Shown one piece after another: positions 41,185 through 52,117 of a stretch of 62,500 nt of DNA. Under the pieces are notes generated by a model that was given only the letters and a program-made list of their open reading frames with translations, was not told where the DNA came from and did not search any database. Every line of letters starts with the position of its first letter. Position 1 is the stretch's first letter. The position numbers and the translations under genes are program-made. Source of the stretch: Leishmania martiniquensis (taxonomy: Eukaryota > Euglenozoa > Kinetoplastea > Trypanosomatida > Trypanosomatidae); NCBI RefSeq assembly GCF_017916325.1, contig NC_090156.1, positions 1-62,500 on the forward strand. Direction: 5' to 3'.

Positions 41185-42617
41185 CGCCAATTCAATTTTT
41201 TTTCGCTAGACCTCTGCTACACCCGCATTCGACGAGAAAACACAAACGGGCGACGGGGGATGTTGTGCGAGGTTGGTGTGCGTGGTGGGTGACGGCGTGC
41301 AAGAGTGCTGCGATTTTGCCCCGCCCGCCTCTCTCCTCCTCGTTGAGCGCGGTGGCATGTAAGCGGCTGACTTTCTGTTTTTTTTTTGACTATTTTATCG
41401 TTTATTTTGTGGAGCACAAACTGAATCGCATTGCATTCTCTGCCTATACTACATGTGTGCCTGTGCGTGGGTGTGGGTATGCGGCCCAGCGTCGCCGACG
41501 CCCTCCATCCTTACGGTGAACATCACAGTACAACGGCCCTTCGGACTCCACATCGGGCTCGTAGGGGCGGGGGGCGAAGAGGAGGTGCAAGGTGGTCATA
41601 GGTTGAACTGAATAGGGCGAGCTCACCTCGCACAACCTCCTCTCCCTGCCTCCCGCTGGCCCAGGTGCATACATTGAGGTGTGATTCGACTGAGGAGCAC
41701 GAGTGCATGCACGAGCACCTGTAGGTGGTGATGTACATACTTGTCGACTGTCTTTCCCTGACGCTGGGGATTGCGTACTTCATTTTTTTTTCGTGTTGCT
41801 CGACCCTATAGCACGGGGGGGGAGCTGCCTGCCCTCCGCCATCCCCCCTCTTCCACTCCACCCCCTCTGTCTGTCAAGCAGACTCTTTAGAGAGAGGGGG
41901 AAGACATCGGATGTGCTCGCAGACAAGCGTACACGAATTCCTACGAGTCGTATACATTTCAACGCTCTTACTAGGACGCTAACGAGGGGGTAAATCCCAC
42001 CTGTCGTGGAGCCTGTGACGCAGAAACGGCAGACTGAGCAGCGGCGCAAGAGTGTGATCTGGTCAACTATGGTCGTTGTCGTGACGGATGTTACGGCAGC
42101 GCATCAGCCCCCTCCCCCTCGAACGATGTCACCCGTCTTTTTCGTACGTCAGAGTTGTGCCGTGGGCGACTGTCTCAGTCGTCGCCTCCCTACCGCCACC
42201 ACACACAAAAAAAAACGCAAGTTCGTCCTTCGCCCTCCTACGCGGCCCATTTACCCTTTCGCTCTTGGATCTCTCCCCCTTATTTCTTCTGCTCTCTGTG
42301 GGCTGCTCTTCTATCGCAAAGGCGGTGCCACTGCGAAGACGGTCGGCAAAGCAGCAGCATTGGGTAACAGGCCACAGCGCTATAGGAAGACATAAAAGGC
42401 ATAAACGAAAGCCCCAGGCGGACAGGCAGCGCGGCATACGTGTCGCCGCTTCTCCCTTCACCTTCACGCGACAATCACATATACGCTTTGCATAGATATG
42501 CGTTTGCACACGTACGTATAGAGGCACATGCACATCTCGAGACGTTTCGACCCCGCACCGTCACCCTCCCTTCCACCCCATTGATTGCCCACTCGTCACT
42601 TTTCCCGCACAGCAGCC
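41185..42617. other. Intergenic region upstream of topoisomerase IA
   Basis: 1.4 kb. Pyrimidine tracts at ~41840-41880 and 42549-42610; the last ends TTTTCCCGCACAG (AG at 42611-42612), 5 bases before the ATG. The topoisomerase frame is open upstream to 42585 without an ATG. No other gene seen. Confidence 0.55.
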
Positions 42618-45068
42618 ATGCTGCGCCGCTGCATGCGCGCGTTTGAGAAGTTGGTGATCGTCGAGTCACCCAACAAAGTCATAAAGGTGGAGGGGCTGCT
42701 GAGCGACCCGAAGGTAATTCCGGACTGGTCCTTCAACAACAGGAGGCTCTGCGCCATCAGCAGCGGAGCGGAGAAGGCGATTGCTATGGCCACAACGGGG
42801 CATTTCATGTCGCTGAAGGAGCTGACGTGGTCTCCGCAGCCGCCCAGCCCCGCTTCCAGCCTCACAGCAGCCGACTTCCCGGCGAACGGTCTTCTCGTCA
42901 GCTTCTCGCTCGAGTGGGAACTGATCCCTGGGCGGCGCATCCAGGACACGGTGTCGCACTACATCGAGAAGGCGGATAACCTGTCGGAGATCATCGTCGC
43001 GACTGATCCAGATCGCGAGGGTGAGCTGATCGCGGTGCACGTGCAGAACTTGATTCGGCGGATGTTCCCACAGCTCAACGTCCCTTTCACGCGCGCCTAC
43101 ATGCACAGCATCACCACCGAAGGAATTCGCCGCGCCATGGAGGAGAGACACGAGACGTTCGACTACAACCTCGCTAATGCCGCGGAGGCGCGGCATGCAA
43201 TGGACCGCATCTTCGGCTTTCTCGGGAGCTCCGTAGTACGCTACGCTAACCCGCAAATGCGCTCCATCGGCCGTGTGCAGACGCCCGCACTTATCCTCAT
43301 CAACGATCGGGAGGACAAGATCAAGTCGTACCTGGACTCCCACACCTCCACGTTCGAGGTCCAAGCCATGTTTCATTTCAGCTCCAAGCATAACCAGCGC
43401 TTCTCCCAGGTGGTGAAGGTGACCCCGGCACGCAAAGGCGACGCGGTGGCGGTGGAGTGCAGCGACAAGACGACTGTGACAGAGAAGTGCAAGCAGTGGG
43501 CGCTGAACTCGGCCACCCACTTCAGCGTCTCACCCGGCGCGAAGCCGCAGGAGACCGTGACATCTCCACCGAAGCCGTTCACGATGGCCACACTCATCAC
43601 CAAGGCGAACCGCCAGCTGCGCTACACCAGTGACATGGTCAGCTCCTGTTTGCAGGACCTGTTTCAGATGGGCTACATCACCTACCCGCGCACGGACAGC
43701 ACCCGCATCGACGAGTCGGCTCTGCCCTCCATCTACGCGGCTGTGCGCAGAGAAAGCGGCAAGCATCTGCTGCAGGAGCAGCATGGCGCGGCCACGGCAG
43801 GCTCGCGTCGCTCCTCGCCGCAAAAGGAAGCCGCGGATGCCAACGTTGAGGACGCGCATGAAGCGATTCGGCCCACCAACATCAACACCACCGCCGAGGA
43901 GCTCGGGGCTGTGTCTGCGCCAATGAAGCACATCTACGATTTGGTGCGCCGGAACACGATGGCAGCTCACATGATCCCGATGAAAACGGAGCGGATTGTG
44001 GTCCTGGTGACGTGCAGGGCAGCCAACGGCGAGGAGGTGATGTTTGAGCTGCAGGGCAAGCACGTGGTGGAGCCGGGCTGGTCAGCTGCCTTCCGCGGTG
44101 GCAAAGGCGCAGTGGCGCCAGCGGCACAGACGGATCAGGATGTGCAGGCAATGGAAGACGGCGATGTTGTCGTTCCAAGCATCTCCGACGACGAGTTCAG
44201 GGCCATCATGGACGTGGCGGCTCAGCGTGGAGGAGGAACGAGTGCCAAGAAAGGGAGCATGCGGTTAGAGGCGGCGCAAGTCGTGGAGAACCGGCCGAGC
44301 CCACCGCTGCCATTCTCGGAGGGTGGCTTGATTGAGCAGCTCAAGAACAACGGTGTAGGGCGCCCCAGTACGTACCCGATGATCGTCAAGACGCTGCTCG
44401 CGCGCAACTACATTATGGTCAACAAGGGGCGATGTGAAACGACCCCGGTGGGGCGCATGCTGGTGGAGACCTCCCGAGCGACGTTCCCCTCCATCGTTGA
44501 TATCGGCTTCACCTCCGCGTTCGAGAAGAAGCTCGACCGCATTGCCAAGCCCGGTAGCGCGAAAGAGTGGACACTGCCGCCGAACGTGTCGGACGCTGAC
44601 TACGTGCTGTCCTCTTTTATCTCCAGCTTCTTGAACTATGTGACAGAGGCAACCAAGGCACAACGGGCCGCCATCACAACGCGCTCCTTAACCTTGCAGC
44701 AGGAGAAGAGCGCGGGGAGCAGTACACCAATGTCGGTGACGGACTTCCAGGCAACAATAGAGGAGGAGGCGAGGCGGGTGGCAGCGGAGGTGCCAGACTT
44801 AGTGGCCCACATGAAGAGCTACCGCACCTTTACGGCTCTCCAGAACAGCCTGAATGACTACCTAAGGCGCAACTTTCCGCCCTCGACCACAGCAATGACG
44901 CCGGCGATATCCTCGGGCGCTGCTCACAGTAACAGCAGCAGCGGGAGTGCCAGCATCGGCAGGTACAGAAACGGCTCCACCAAGAAAAAGAAGTCGTACG
45001 AAACGACCTGCGGGGCCGCAACCGCACGGCGCCGATCGTCATCGAAGGTGAGGAAGCCGAAGAAGTAG
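42618..45068 (+). CDS. Mitochondrial DNA topoisomerase IA
   Basis: 816-residue type IA topoisomerase. The start 'MLRRCMRAFEK' is short, basic and suited to mitochondrial import. The TOPRIM domain begins at once ('KLVIVESPNKVIKVEG') and carries the metal site 'DPDREGE' (D130, D132, E134). 'GRVQTPAL' follows, then the active-site tyrosine in 'YITYPRTDST' (Y356), 'DAHEAIRPTN', and 'GLIEQLKNNGVGRPSTYPMIVKTL'. It cuts one DNA strand through a 5'-phosphotyrosine link and relaxes negatively supercoiled DNA. A mitochondrial type IA enzyme is known to resolve kinetoplast minicircle replication intermediates in trypanosomes. The C-terminus is a Ser-rich, Lys/Arg-rich tail without zinc fingers. Low-complexity inserts occur near 390-415 and 500-550. 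The start directly follows a splice acceptor. Confidence 0.95.
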   Translation: MLRRCMRAFEKLVIVESPNKVIKVEGLLSDPKVIPDWSFNNRRLCAISSGAEKAIAMATTGHFMSLKELTWSPQPPSPASSLTAADFPANGLLVSFSLEWELIPGRRIQDTVSHYIEKADNLSEIIVATDPDREGELIAVHVQNLIRRMFPQLNVPFTRAYMHSITTEGIRRAMEERHETFDYNLANAAEARHAMDRIFGFLGSSVVRYANPQMRSIGRVQTPALILINDREDKIKSYLDSHTSTFEVQAMFHFSSKHNQRFSQVVKVTPARKGDAVAVECSDKTTVTEKCKQWALNSATHFSVSPGAKPQETVTSPPKPFTMATLITKANRQLRYTSDMVSSCLQDLFQMGYITYPRTDSTRIDESALPSIYAAVRRESGKHLLQEQHGAATAGSRRSSPQKEAADANVEDAHEAIRPTNINTTAEELGAVSAPMKHIYDLVRRNTMAAHMIPMKTERIVVLVTCRAANGEEVMFELQGKHVVEPGWSAAFRGGKGAVAPAAQTDQDVQAMEDGDVVVPSISDDEFRAIMDVAAQRGGGTSAKKGSMRLEAAQVVENRPSPPLPFSEGGLIEQLKNNGVGRPSTYPMIVKTLLARNYIMVNKGRCETTPVGRMLVETSRATFPSIVDIGFTSAFEKKLDRIAKPGSAKEWTLPPNVSDADYVLSSFISSFLNYVTEATKAQRAAITTRSLTLQQEKSAGSSTPMSVTDFQATIEEEARRVAAEVPDLVAHMKSYRTFTALQNSLNDYLRRNFPPSTTAMTPAISSGAAHSNSSSGSASIGRYRNGSTKKKKSYETTCGAATARRRSSSKVRKPKK

Positions 45069-47146
45069 CGAAGGAGCCCCGGTGCCTTCGCCAGCCTCCC
45101 CACTTCCGGCACTCCGCTCTGTTCTCTCTGCGTGGCGCCGCCACCGCCGTTATTGTTGTATTCGGTCGAGGGCTCCACGCTTTTTGAATTCGTTTCCCTA
45201 CTTGAGAGAGTGTTGAGCACACATACCGGCGCACGCACGCTGGCAAGCCTCACCTTCTACTCCCTTCCTCTTCCCCCTCTTTTTCGCTTTGAAGTGGCTG
45301 GTGAAACGCCTGGGGGCATGGAAGAGAGAGGCGGAGATGTCGAGCGCGCATGCATATGTCACACTGCCGGTTGTCTGATGCAACGATTTCAGTGCATCCG
45401 AATCGATGACTACGCCTCTGTCATTGCTTGCCTGATTCTCTAACCATGTGCTGTCACGCGCATGCACCTGCATAAGCATGCCCAACGCCCCCCCTCGCTC
45501 TCTTCTCCTCTGGCCCTCCAATATTCCGCGCCCTCATTTCTTCATGAGCATCGCATGCGCATGCATACTCTGACGTGCGTCCTCGACCTCCATCTGTTGC
45601 CTGTTAACTTTCTCTTCGCCACCCCCCCTCACCTCCTCTCCCGTACACGCACGCCACCTATATGCCCTTCGTTGTGCACGTCGCGGAAACGCACTCTCAC
45701 TCAGCTTCGGGTAGAAAGAGAGTACACTGGTCTGTAGAAGCTCTTACCCAACCTTTGCGACCAATCCCCAACTCTTCCTATACTACATCGCTGCGGCGCA
45801 AGTGTTTTGCGCGCCGTGCGTATTCAGCAGTGCTTTGAGATGAGAGGCCGCCTCTAGAGCAGGCACAGCCATCGTTACTTCCCTATATCCAGCTACATTG
45901 CTCACGGGCTCGCCAAGTCACCGTGACACAGCACACATATAAGACTCACTGCGCCTCCGCGCAAGCATCGTATCTGTGATACTTGCAGAATAGTCTGGAT
46001 ACCGCGCTTTTTGTTGTCGCGCTCTTCTCCCTTCCGCTCGCCCTCGTCATCCCCCGCATCATCCCCTATTCCCACCGTCGAAAGTGCAGGTTTGTTGCCC
46101 AGCCTTCTGATCGCCACCTCACCGCTGCGGCAGCCCCTCTCTATCACTCTATTGCCCCCCTTTCCCCCTCCCCTAGCTCTTCACCACAGGCACCGTGTAT
46201 TCTTACTATCTGTATACTTTCCCCTTGGGCGTGTGCGTGTGCTCAAAAGCGCCTCCTTCAACTGTTGCCTCTCCCTCTCGGGCGTTCATTTCCACCTTGT
46301 TGGCACGTCTCCGTGGTGCGCTCCGTCTAAGCGGGTCCTTTTTTATAAATACTATTCTTTATGGAGAAGAGTGCGAGCAAATCACTGCTGCGCCTGCCTA
46401 TTCGTCTGTCCCGCTCCGCTCCGTTGCACGCGCATATATATTATTTTGCCCCCCTCCTCCACTGCCCTTTCCGGTGTCTGTCTGCGTCTCTTGTCTTTTT
46501 TGAACTCCCCATTTCTTTGTTTGGGCTCCCGTTCTAGTGCACCCGTCGGTGCCTTGGCTCCTCCTCCTCCCTCTCTCTCCCCTGCCTCCCCCTCGGAGTG
46601 AGCTTGTGTGTATGTGTACTCGCCTATCTCACTGCCAATCGGTTTTGTTTTGACTGACTGCCTCAGTTTCTCCCTCCCTCCCTCCCCCCTATCGCCACCA
46701 CCACCACCACCGAGCATCCTGGCGTGTGTCTTCGCGTGTTCTTCGTCGTTTCTCCGACTGTAATTGCTATCGCGTTTTGCGCGATGCGCTTTGGGGCTGT
46801 TTTCCTCTCCTCTACTCCCCTGGCTCTCTGTTGGCGCCACCGCGTCCTCCTCTCTCTCTCTTTCTGGCTCTTCGGCCCCCATCGGAGGAGCTTCCTCGAG
46901 TGCGTAGGTGTGTGCTTCTCTGTGTTGGCTAACTTACTCTAGAGCTTCGACCCCTTACCCTCCACTGCCCCTCCCCTCTTTTCCCTGTGCTTGTGGCTCT
47001 GCGTATCGAGCGCCTACGTAAGCCCGTCCGCCCCACTGTTTCCCTCCCTCTCCCTCGGAGGCCCATCTCGCATCCAGTGCCCCAAGAAGGAGCTTGCAGG
47101 CACTTCACCGGTGCATCCCTGCGCAGATACACACACGCACAAAAGA
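45069..47146. other. Long intergenic region with many pyrimidine tracts
   Basis: 2.1 kb. Strong C/T-rich stretches at ~45605-45650, 46020-46160, 46440-46720 and 46950-47060, and a (CCA)n tract at ~46694-46711. The receptor-kinase frame is open upstream to 46991 without an ATG, and this part has no domain. The likely acceptor is one of the AGs between 47058 and 47127. Other frames are low-complexity. Confidence 0.5.
46694..46711. repeat. (CCA)n microsatellite
   Basis: Short tandem CCA run within a pyrimidine-rich intergenic region. Confidence 0.8.
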
Positions 47147-50100
47147 ATGGGGAGAGGAAAGGCGAAAATACCCAACGACGGGGAGGTGGGGCCTGCCTTC
47201 ACGCCGCTGTCATCAAAGTCTGAAGAGGAAGAGGCGACGCTCAGCACCAACACTGCCTCTGGCCTTCATTGCTTGAAGGGGACTCTCCGCATCGAGCTCC
47301 CCACAATTGCAAGTGGACAGTGCACAGCTCCGGCGAGCCCGGCAGACTGCACCAACACGCACTCTCCCCAAACAGCGATATACCCGCTCTCTGAGACGGC
47401 CTTAAGCGGTGAGATGGAGGAGCGCACACCGCTCACCGTTGTGAAAGACAACGCGCATCGCTCAGCGGCTGCGCTGCTACAGGCTGGCTTCTTGAGGGAG
47501 TCAACCGGCGGCTCAGGTGGGCGAGGGGCCGGCAGAGAACGGCCATCCGTCATTCCGGCTTCGGACTGCTTTGAGCCGGTCGAGATGGCGCGCAAGATGT
47601 CGCCCATGAGCCTCTTTAAAAGCATAAGACGCAAGAGAAGGTGCAGCTCGCCCACTTCGGGTGGCGCCTTGCAGCGCGAGATTTCCGTGGCGGCGGGCCG
47701 CACCAATGGCCTGGAGCTTGGCAGTGCGCGTTCCTCCTCAAAGAAGGTGAACAGCAGCGGCAGCCCCGAGCCAAAACCCTCCGTGACAGCTGCGTTTGTG
47801 CCAGCAGTCGCTGCCACTCCGGCCATGCCAGAGCAGCAGCAGGGCAGTCTACCCTCTACCTCGAAGCCGGCTTCACCCATCTCGCTCGCAGATACGAAGT
47901 CGGTGGAACGCAGTGACACTTCTGATGACGGCGTTGAGATGGACCTTGTGCTCCGAGACGCCTCGAAGATTCGCGGCCTGCGACTGACGTGGCTTTTGTA
48001 CCTGCTGATTGTGATTGTCATCGTTCTCTTTGTGCTGGTGCTAATACAGATCGTGTACGAAACAAACTGGATGCTGACCCGATCTGCCACGGAGGCGGTG
48101 CATGCCGAGGCAGCGTCCTTGCTGAACAACGTGAACATGCAGCAGTACGCGCTGGAGAAGCTATTCCAAGTGATGCGTGACGTAGACATCAAGAGCTTCA
48201 ACCCTAACTCGGTCACTCACAACGTCGTGCGGGACGCCATCTGCACTAGCCTCTACCGCGCCCCTATCGCGTTTGCCTTGTACAGCGTGGAGGGAAAGCA
48301 GGAGTGGACGACGATTTGCAAGCCGTACGAGCCTTCAAACGTGCCGGCCATCTTTCCCGAAACAGTCATGCCGGACGCCTTTTCTGTGCGCGTCGTCGAC
48401 TACGACAAGGTGGTGCTCTCCTACCGCACCCTTTGCCGCCGCGATGGCCTCAGTGAGACCTACATGATGATGATGGACAAGGAAACAGTGGGCCGCACCA
48501 TCATGAACAATGACCGAGCCGACTACAGCACCGCCACGCTGCAGTTCGTCATGGCGGCTTTTTTTGTGCCGAGGTGGAGCACGACGAACCTGACGATGCT
48601 CTTTCGCAGCTTAACGGAGGAGGCGCCGTCTTACACGAGCACGCCCAACTCGCCCAGCGCGTCGACACTCACTGGCATCTTTGATTCGCTATGCCATACA
48701 GACTCGCCGTATGTCTGGCATACCGTCTTGATGCCCGAAAGTGGGCTCAAAAGTGGGGCCTCGTCTCCTGGTCCGGACGACTGGCCGGCTACGACGACGC
48801 ACCCTATGCCGATCCCTAATTTCGAGTACAAGCGGGCCTGGGGCCAGCTGTCGAAGGCGAACCTCTGCGGTGTGCAGTGCACAAGCGCCAAAGGGGACAA
48901 GTGCGCCTTCGACAATCCAACGAACGTTTGGTTCCTCGTTGATCATCAACCGGCTCACCTCGACCGTACATGGACCACCGTGACCATTGTCGGCGCACTC
49001 AGCGTCATGGCGGTGGGCACTTTCAGCTTCATCATGCTCCTCGTCTACATCAGCATTAGTGTTCCGGTGAACTACCTCCGCTGCCAGCTCATGCGGGCCG
49101 TCGGGTCGAATGAGGTGGCGACGCACTGGCAGCGAAAGGTTGTGCGGTGGACGCACCGCCTTTGGCTCGGTGACCTGACGTCGATTGCACGGTCTATTTA
49201 TATTCTAAGCCTTTGCTTCCGCCTTAATAAGAAATATGTGCCGGACCACGTTTTGCGGAACCACGCAAAACAGCTCTATGTCCGGCGCCGCAAGTTCAAT
49301 TTTCTGGACGAGGTCGACTTGAAGGAAGACACAGCGTTGGGGGAGGATACGGACTCTGAAAACGAGGCCAAGTCGCCGCTGCCGCCGTTTGTTGGCGTAA
49401 GCACTGCCATGCCGCCCTCTGACACACACTTTCTCTGGCGCTTCTCCATACCTCACGGCACGGATGAGGCGGCCCACATAACGACTGATGGCGAGGTGGA
49501 GGTCTCGCCCGCTCATGCAGCGCGGCGGGGGACTGGCTTGCCTTGCGGCGCCTTCAGTCTGGGAGCTTACGGCGAGCCGGACGACATGGCGATGCAGGAA
49601 CCACCCACGATGCCAGTTACCGCCACGTCTATCCAGAGCAGCAGCAACATCATGAACATTCGCCGCGAGTACGAGACCACCCTCCTATGCATCCGCATCC
49701 CGAGTGTCGAGCTGGCGTACCTGATCGACTACTCCGGTGCCGTTCAGCAGCACCGCCGTCTCATGCGAGTTCTGCTGCACCGCATTCGGCGGCACAGGGG
49801 AGCTTTGTTTCACTGCTCCGGTGACTGCCTCGGCGCCGTGTGGAACGCATTCGAGGGCTGCTCGAATCATGCCGAGTGTGCGGCGGTGTGCGCGCAGGAG
49901 ATAGCCAACGCCTTTGCGCCATACCGAAACGACGGCCTGCATGTCGGCATGGTTCTGCACCAGGGCACCCTCGTGTGTGGCACGGTCGAGTACTCCAAGA
50001 CGGCTTTCGTGACCGCGTTCGGCGACGGTCCGCGTGAAGCGCTGGCTGTGGCGGAGCTAGCCGCCTCCGTCAACACCCTAAACGTACTTGTAACTGAGCC

Positions 50101-52117
50101 AGTCAAGCAGGCGCTCTCCGGGTCGTACGACTGTAACATCGTCGACGTCATCCAGCTTCCCAATTCGGCCCACCCACTGTTGCTCTTCGAGCTGAGCGGC
50201 AGCCGTATGCCAGAGAGGCCACTGTTGAATGCGCCGCTACAGACAACTTCGAGGGCGCAGTTCTCAATCGGATACGCGCGCGCCTTCGCACAATTCCGCA
50301 ACCACAACTTTCATGAAGCGCGACAAAGCGTTCACGAGCTGAGCGCGCACATGAACAGCCGCAACGCGCATCTGCTGCGTCGGCTGGAGCGCTTGTGCCT
50401 TTTCTACTCCGCTCAGCCGGCAGCCCTCCCGCGTCCCTATCACCGCGCCTTTCCGGTGTGGGCTAACTACGAGGCCATCGCTCAGGCAGGACTTCGCGAT
50501 GACCCGCATTTGAAGACCTCACAGAGTGAAAACTTAATGGCCCACCGCACAAATAAGGGGGTGGTATACCTGGAGGTGCCGGCGCTGCGCGATGACATAG
50601 ACTGCATCCGCGATTTTAAGCAGGAGCTGCAGGCCAACGTCCGTCGGCTAGGGTCGCCGCGATCAACGATACGGCACCGCGCATCACCTACGATAGAGGA
50701 GTCCAGGACCTCCACGCACCACATTCCGCAGTCCGCGTTGCCGGCGCAACCCGCGCTATTCCGGACATGTACAAACGCCGGGCTGCTGCCGGAGGCCAGC
50801 GGAGACCTCCCCGAGCGCCTCTCGGCGACAGCATCGACGAAGGTCCGTCACCTCGATCCCAAAGACAGTGTTGTGGCGATGAGTCTTCCGTCTCGACTGC
50901 CGGCGCCTGCCCTAACGGTCCACGCGCATCTGACCATTACAGAGCCACCGCCTGTGGCCGTGTCGGCAGCGAGGGTGCTGGCGCGTGACGAGGGGGAGGG
51001 TGGCGATAAGCCTGAACGGCCGGGCTCTGCGACGTCGTCCACATACGATGTGCCCGCTCTGCCGAGGCGCTTTCCCGTGGCGCGCGGTACCACAAATATT
51101 CCTCCTGCGTCGTTGGCGGACACCTTCCACCTCGCGAACCTCTCGTCAGCCCTGCCACAGAGGGCCGCCGTGCGCAGCGACTCCATCTACAGCTCCGCGC
51201 AAGTAGATGGCGCGAGCTGCTCCATCATTCAATCGACCCACCTCTCTTTTCAAGAGACGGGCGGCCTCAGCAGCTTCTCTGTGAAGAATGAAGCACTGCC
51301 GACTGCGATCAAGGCGAAGAACGGCACGACGTACTTGCGAAGCACCCGCATTCTGGGCAAGGGCTCCTTTGGCTGCGTCTACATGGGGATGGACGCCCAC
51401 TCGGGACGGCTCGTAGCCATAAAGTTTCTGCCGCTGCCGAGCGACGAATCTGGAATGGAAGTGATCGAATCGGAGGTGCTCATATTGCAGCGGGTCAACG
51501 ACACACACGTGGTGCAGTTGCTTTCCTATGCCTTTGAGGGGGACACCATCGTCATTTTCATGGAATGCATGATGGCAGGGTCGCTGCAGAACATGATCTC
51601 CGCCTTCCGCACCATACCCAGCGCCACCGCCCGCGTCTTCATGCGTGATGTCCTGCGCGGACTGAGCAAGTTGCACTCGATGGGCATCATTCATCGCGAC
51701 ATGAAGCCGCAGAATGTCCTGCTCAGCTTCGCGGGCAACTGCAAGATTTCTGACTTCGGCGCCTCAGCGTGGCTGCAGGAGTTGGCGCGGAAAGAGTCGA
51801 AGGGCGAGGTCTGCGGCACTCCCGTCTACCTTGCCCCAGAGGCGGCACGAGGCAACCCGGAGAAGGAGAGCGACATTTGGAGCTGCGGCATCATGTTCTT
51901 GCAGATGATCACCGGCCGGCTGCCCTACACACCCGAGCAGCTCGCTTCGGGTGCGGCTGCGCTGGTGTACCAAATTGGCAGTGGCCTCGCACACCCGAGT
52001 GTACCCGGCAACCTCGACGTGTTGGACGCGGAGTTTGTGCATGCCTGTCTGAACAACGACCCCGGGAAGCGCACCTCCGCTGCAGGTCTTCTGCAATTTG
52101 CTCTCTTCACCGTGTAA
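47147..52117 (+). CDS. Receptor-like protein: two TM spans, dead cyclase homology domain and intact protein kinase
   Basis: 1656 residues. A Ser/Pro-rich N-terminal ~275 residues lead to span 1 ('WLLYLLIVIVIVLFVLVLIQIVY', ~281-305). An extracytoplasmic region (~306-605) with N-x-S/T sites follows, then span 2 ('VTIVGALSVMAVGTFSFIMLLVYISIS', ~611-637). A juxtamembrane helical stretch precedes a class III nucleotide-cyclase homology domain (~842-1020; 'HVGMVLHQGTLVCGTVEY...FGDGPREAL'). The metal-binding Asp motif near its start is replaced ('CIRIPSVELA'), so it is likely inactive. A Ser/Pro linker leads to a C-terminal kinase (~1395-1656) with every key residue: 'GKGSFGCVY', K1426 in VAIKF, catalytic D1518 in 'HRDMKPQN', D1536 in DFG, and 'APEA'. 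The kinase looks STE11/MAPKKK-like. This appears to be a sensor kinase for an external or lumenal signal. The ATG at 47147 was chosen as the first in frame. Confidence 0.88.
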   Translation: MGRGKAKIPNDGEVGPAFTPLSSKSEEEEATLSTNTASGLHCLKGTLRIELPTIASGQCTAPASPADCTNTHSPQTAIYPLSETALSGEMEERTPLTVVKDNAHRSAAALLQAGFLRESTGGSGGRGAGRERPSVIPASDCFEPVEMARKMSPMSLFKSIRRKRRCSSPTSGGALQREISVAAGRTNGLELGSARSSSKKVNSSGSPEPKPSVTAAFVPAVAATPAMPEQQQGSLPSTSKPASPISLADTKSVERSDTSDDGVEMDLVLRDASKIRGLRLTWLLYLLIVIVIVLFVLVLIQIVYETNWMLTRSATEAVHAEAASLLNNVNMQQYALEKLFQVMRDVDIKSFNPNSVTHNVVRDAICTSLYRAPIAFALYSVEGKQEWTTICKPYEPSNVPAIFPETVMPDAFSVRVVDYDKVVLSYRTLCRRDGLSETYMMMMDKETVGRTIMNNDRADYSTATLQFVMAAFFVPRWSTTNLTMLFRSLTEEAPSYTSTPNSPSASTLTGIFDSLCHTDSPYVWHTVLMPESGLKSGASSPGPDDWPATTTHPMPIPNFEYKRAWGQLSKANLCGVQCTSAKGDKCAFDNPTNVWFLVDHQPAHLDRTWTTVTIVGALSVMAVGTFSFIMLLVYISISVPVNYLRCQLMRAVGSNEVATHWQRKVVRWTHRLWLGDLTSIARSIYILSLCFRLNKKYVPDHVLRNHAKQLYVRRRKFNFLDEVDLKEDTALGEDTDSENEAKSPLPPFVGVSTAMPPSDTHFLWRFSIPHGTDEAAHITTDGEVEVSPAHAARRGTGLPCGAFSLGAYGEPDDMAMQEPPTMPVTATSIQSSSNIMNIRREYETTLLCIRIPSVELAYLIDYSGAVQQHRRLMRVLLHRIRRHRGALFHCSGDCLGAVWNAFEGCSNHAECAAVCAQEIANAFAPYRNDGLHVGMVLHQGTLVCGTVEYSKTAFVTAFGDGPREALAVAELAASVNTLNVLVTEPVKQALSGSYDCNIVDVIQLPNSAHPLLLFELSGSRMPERPLLNAPLQTTSRAQFSIGYARAFAQFRNHNFHEARQSVHELSAHMNSRNAHLLRRLERLCLFYSAQPAALPRPYHRAFPVWANYEAIAQAGLRDDPHLKTSQSENLMAHRTNKGVVYLEVPALRDDIDCIRDFKQELQANVRRLGSPRSTIRHRASPTIEESRTSTHHIPQSALPAQPALFRTCTNAGLLPEASGDLPERLSATASTKVRHLDPKDSVVAMSLPSRLPAPALTVHAHLTITEPPPVAVSAARVLARDEGEGGDKPERPGSATSSTYDVPALPRRFPVARGTTNIPPASLADTFHLANLSSALPQRAAVRSDSIYSSAQVDGASCSIIQSTHLSFQETGGLSSFSVKNEALPTAIKAKNGTTYLRSTRILGKGSFGCVYMGMDAHSGRLVAIKFLPLPSDESGMEVIESEVLILQRVNDTHVVQLLSYAFEGDTIVIFMECMMAGSLQNMISAFRTIPSATARVFMRDVLRGLSKLHSMGIIHRDMKPQNVLLSFAGNCKISDFGASAWLQELARKESKGEVCGTPVYLAPEAARGNPEKESDIWSCGIMFLQMITGRLPYTPEQLASGAAALVYQIGSGLAHPSVPGNLDVLDAEFVHACLNNDPGKRTSAAGLLQFALFTV

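Noticed and set aside
46991..47146. Upstream extension of the receptor-kinase frame
   Set aside because: No ATG and contains the pyrimidine tract expected of a splice acceptor.
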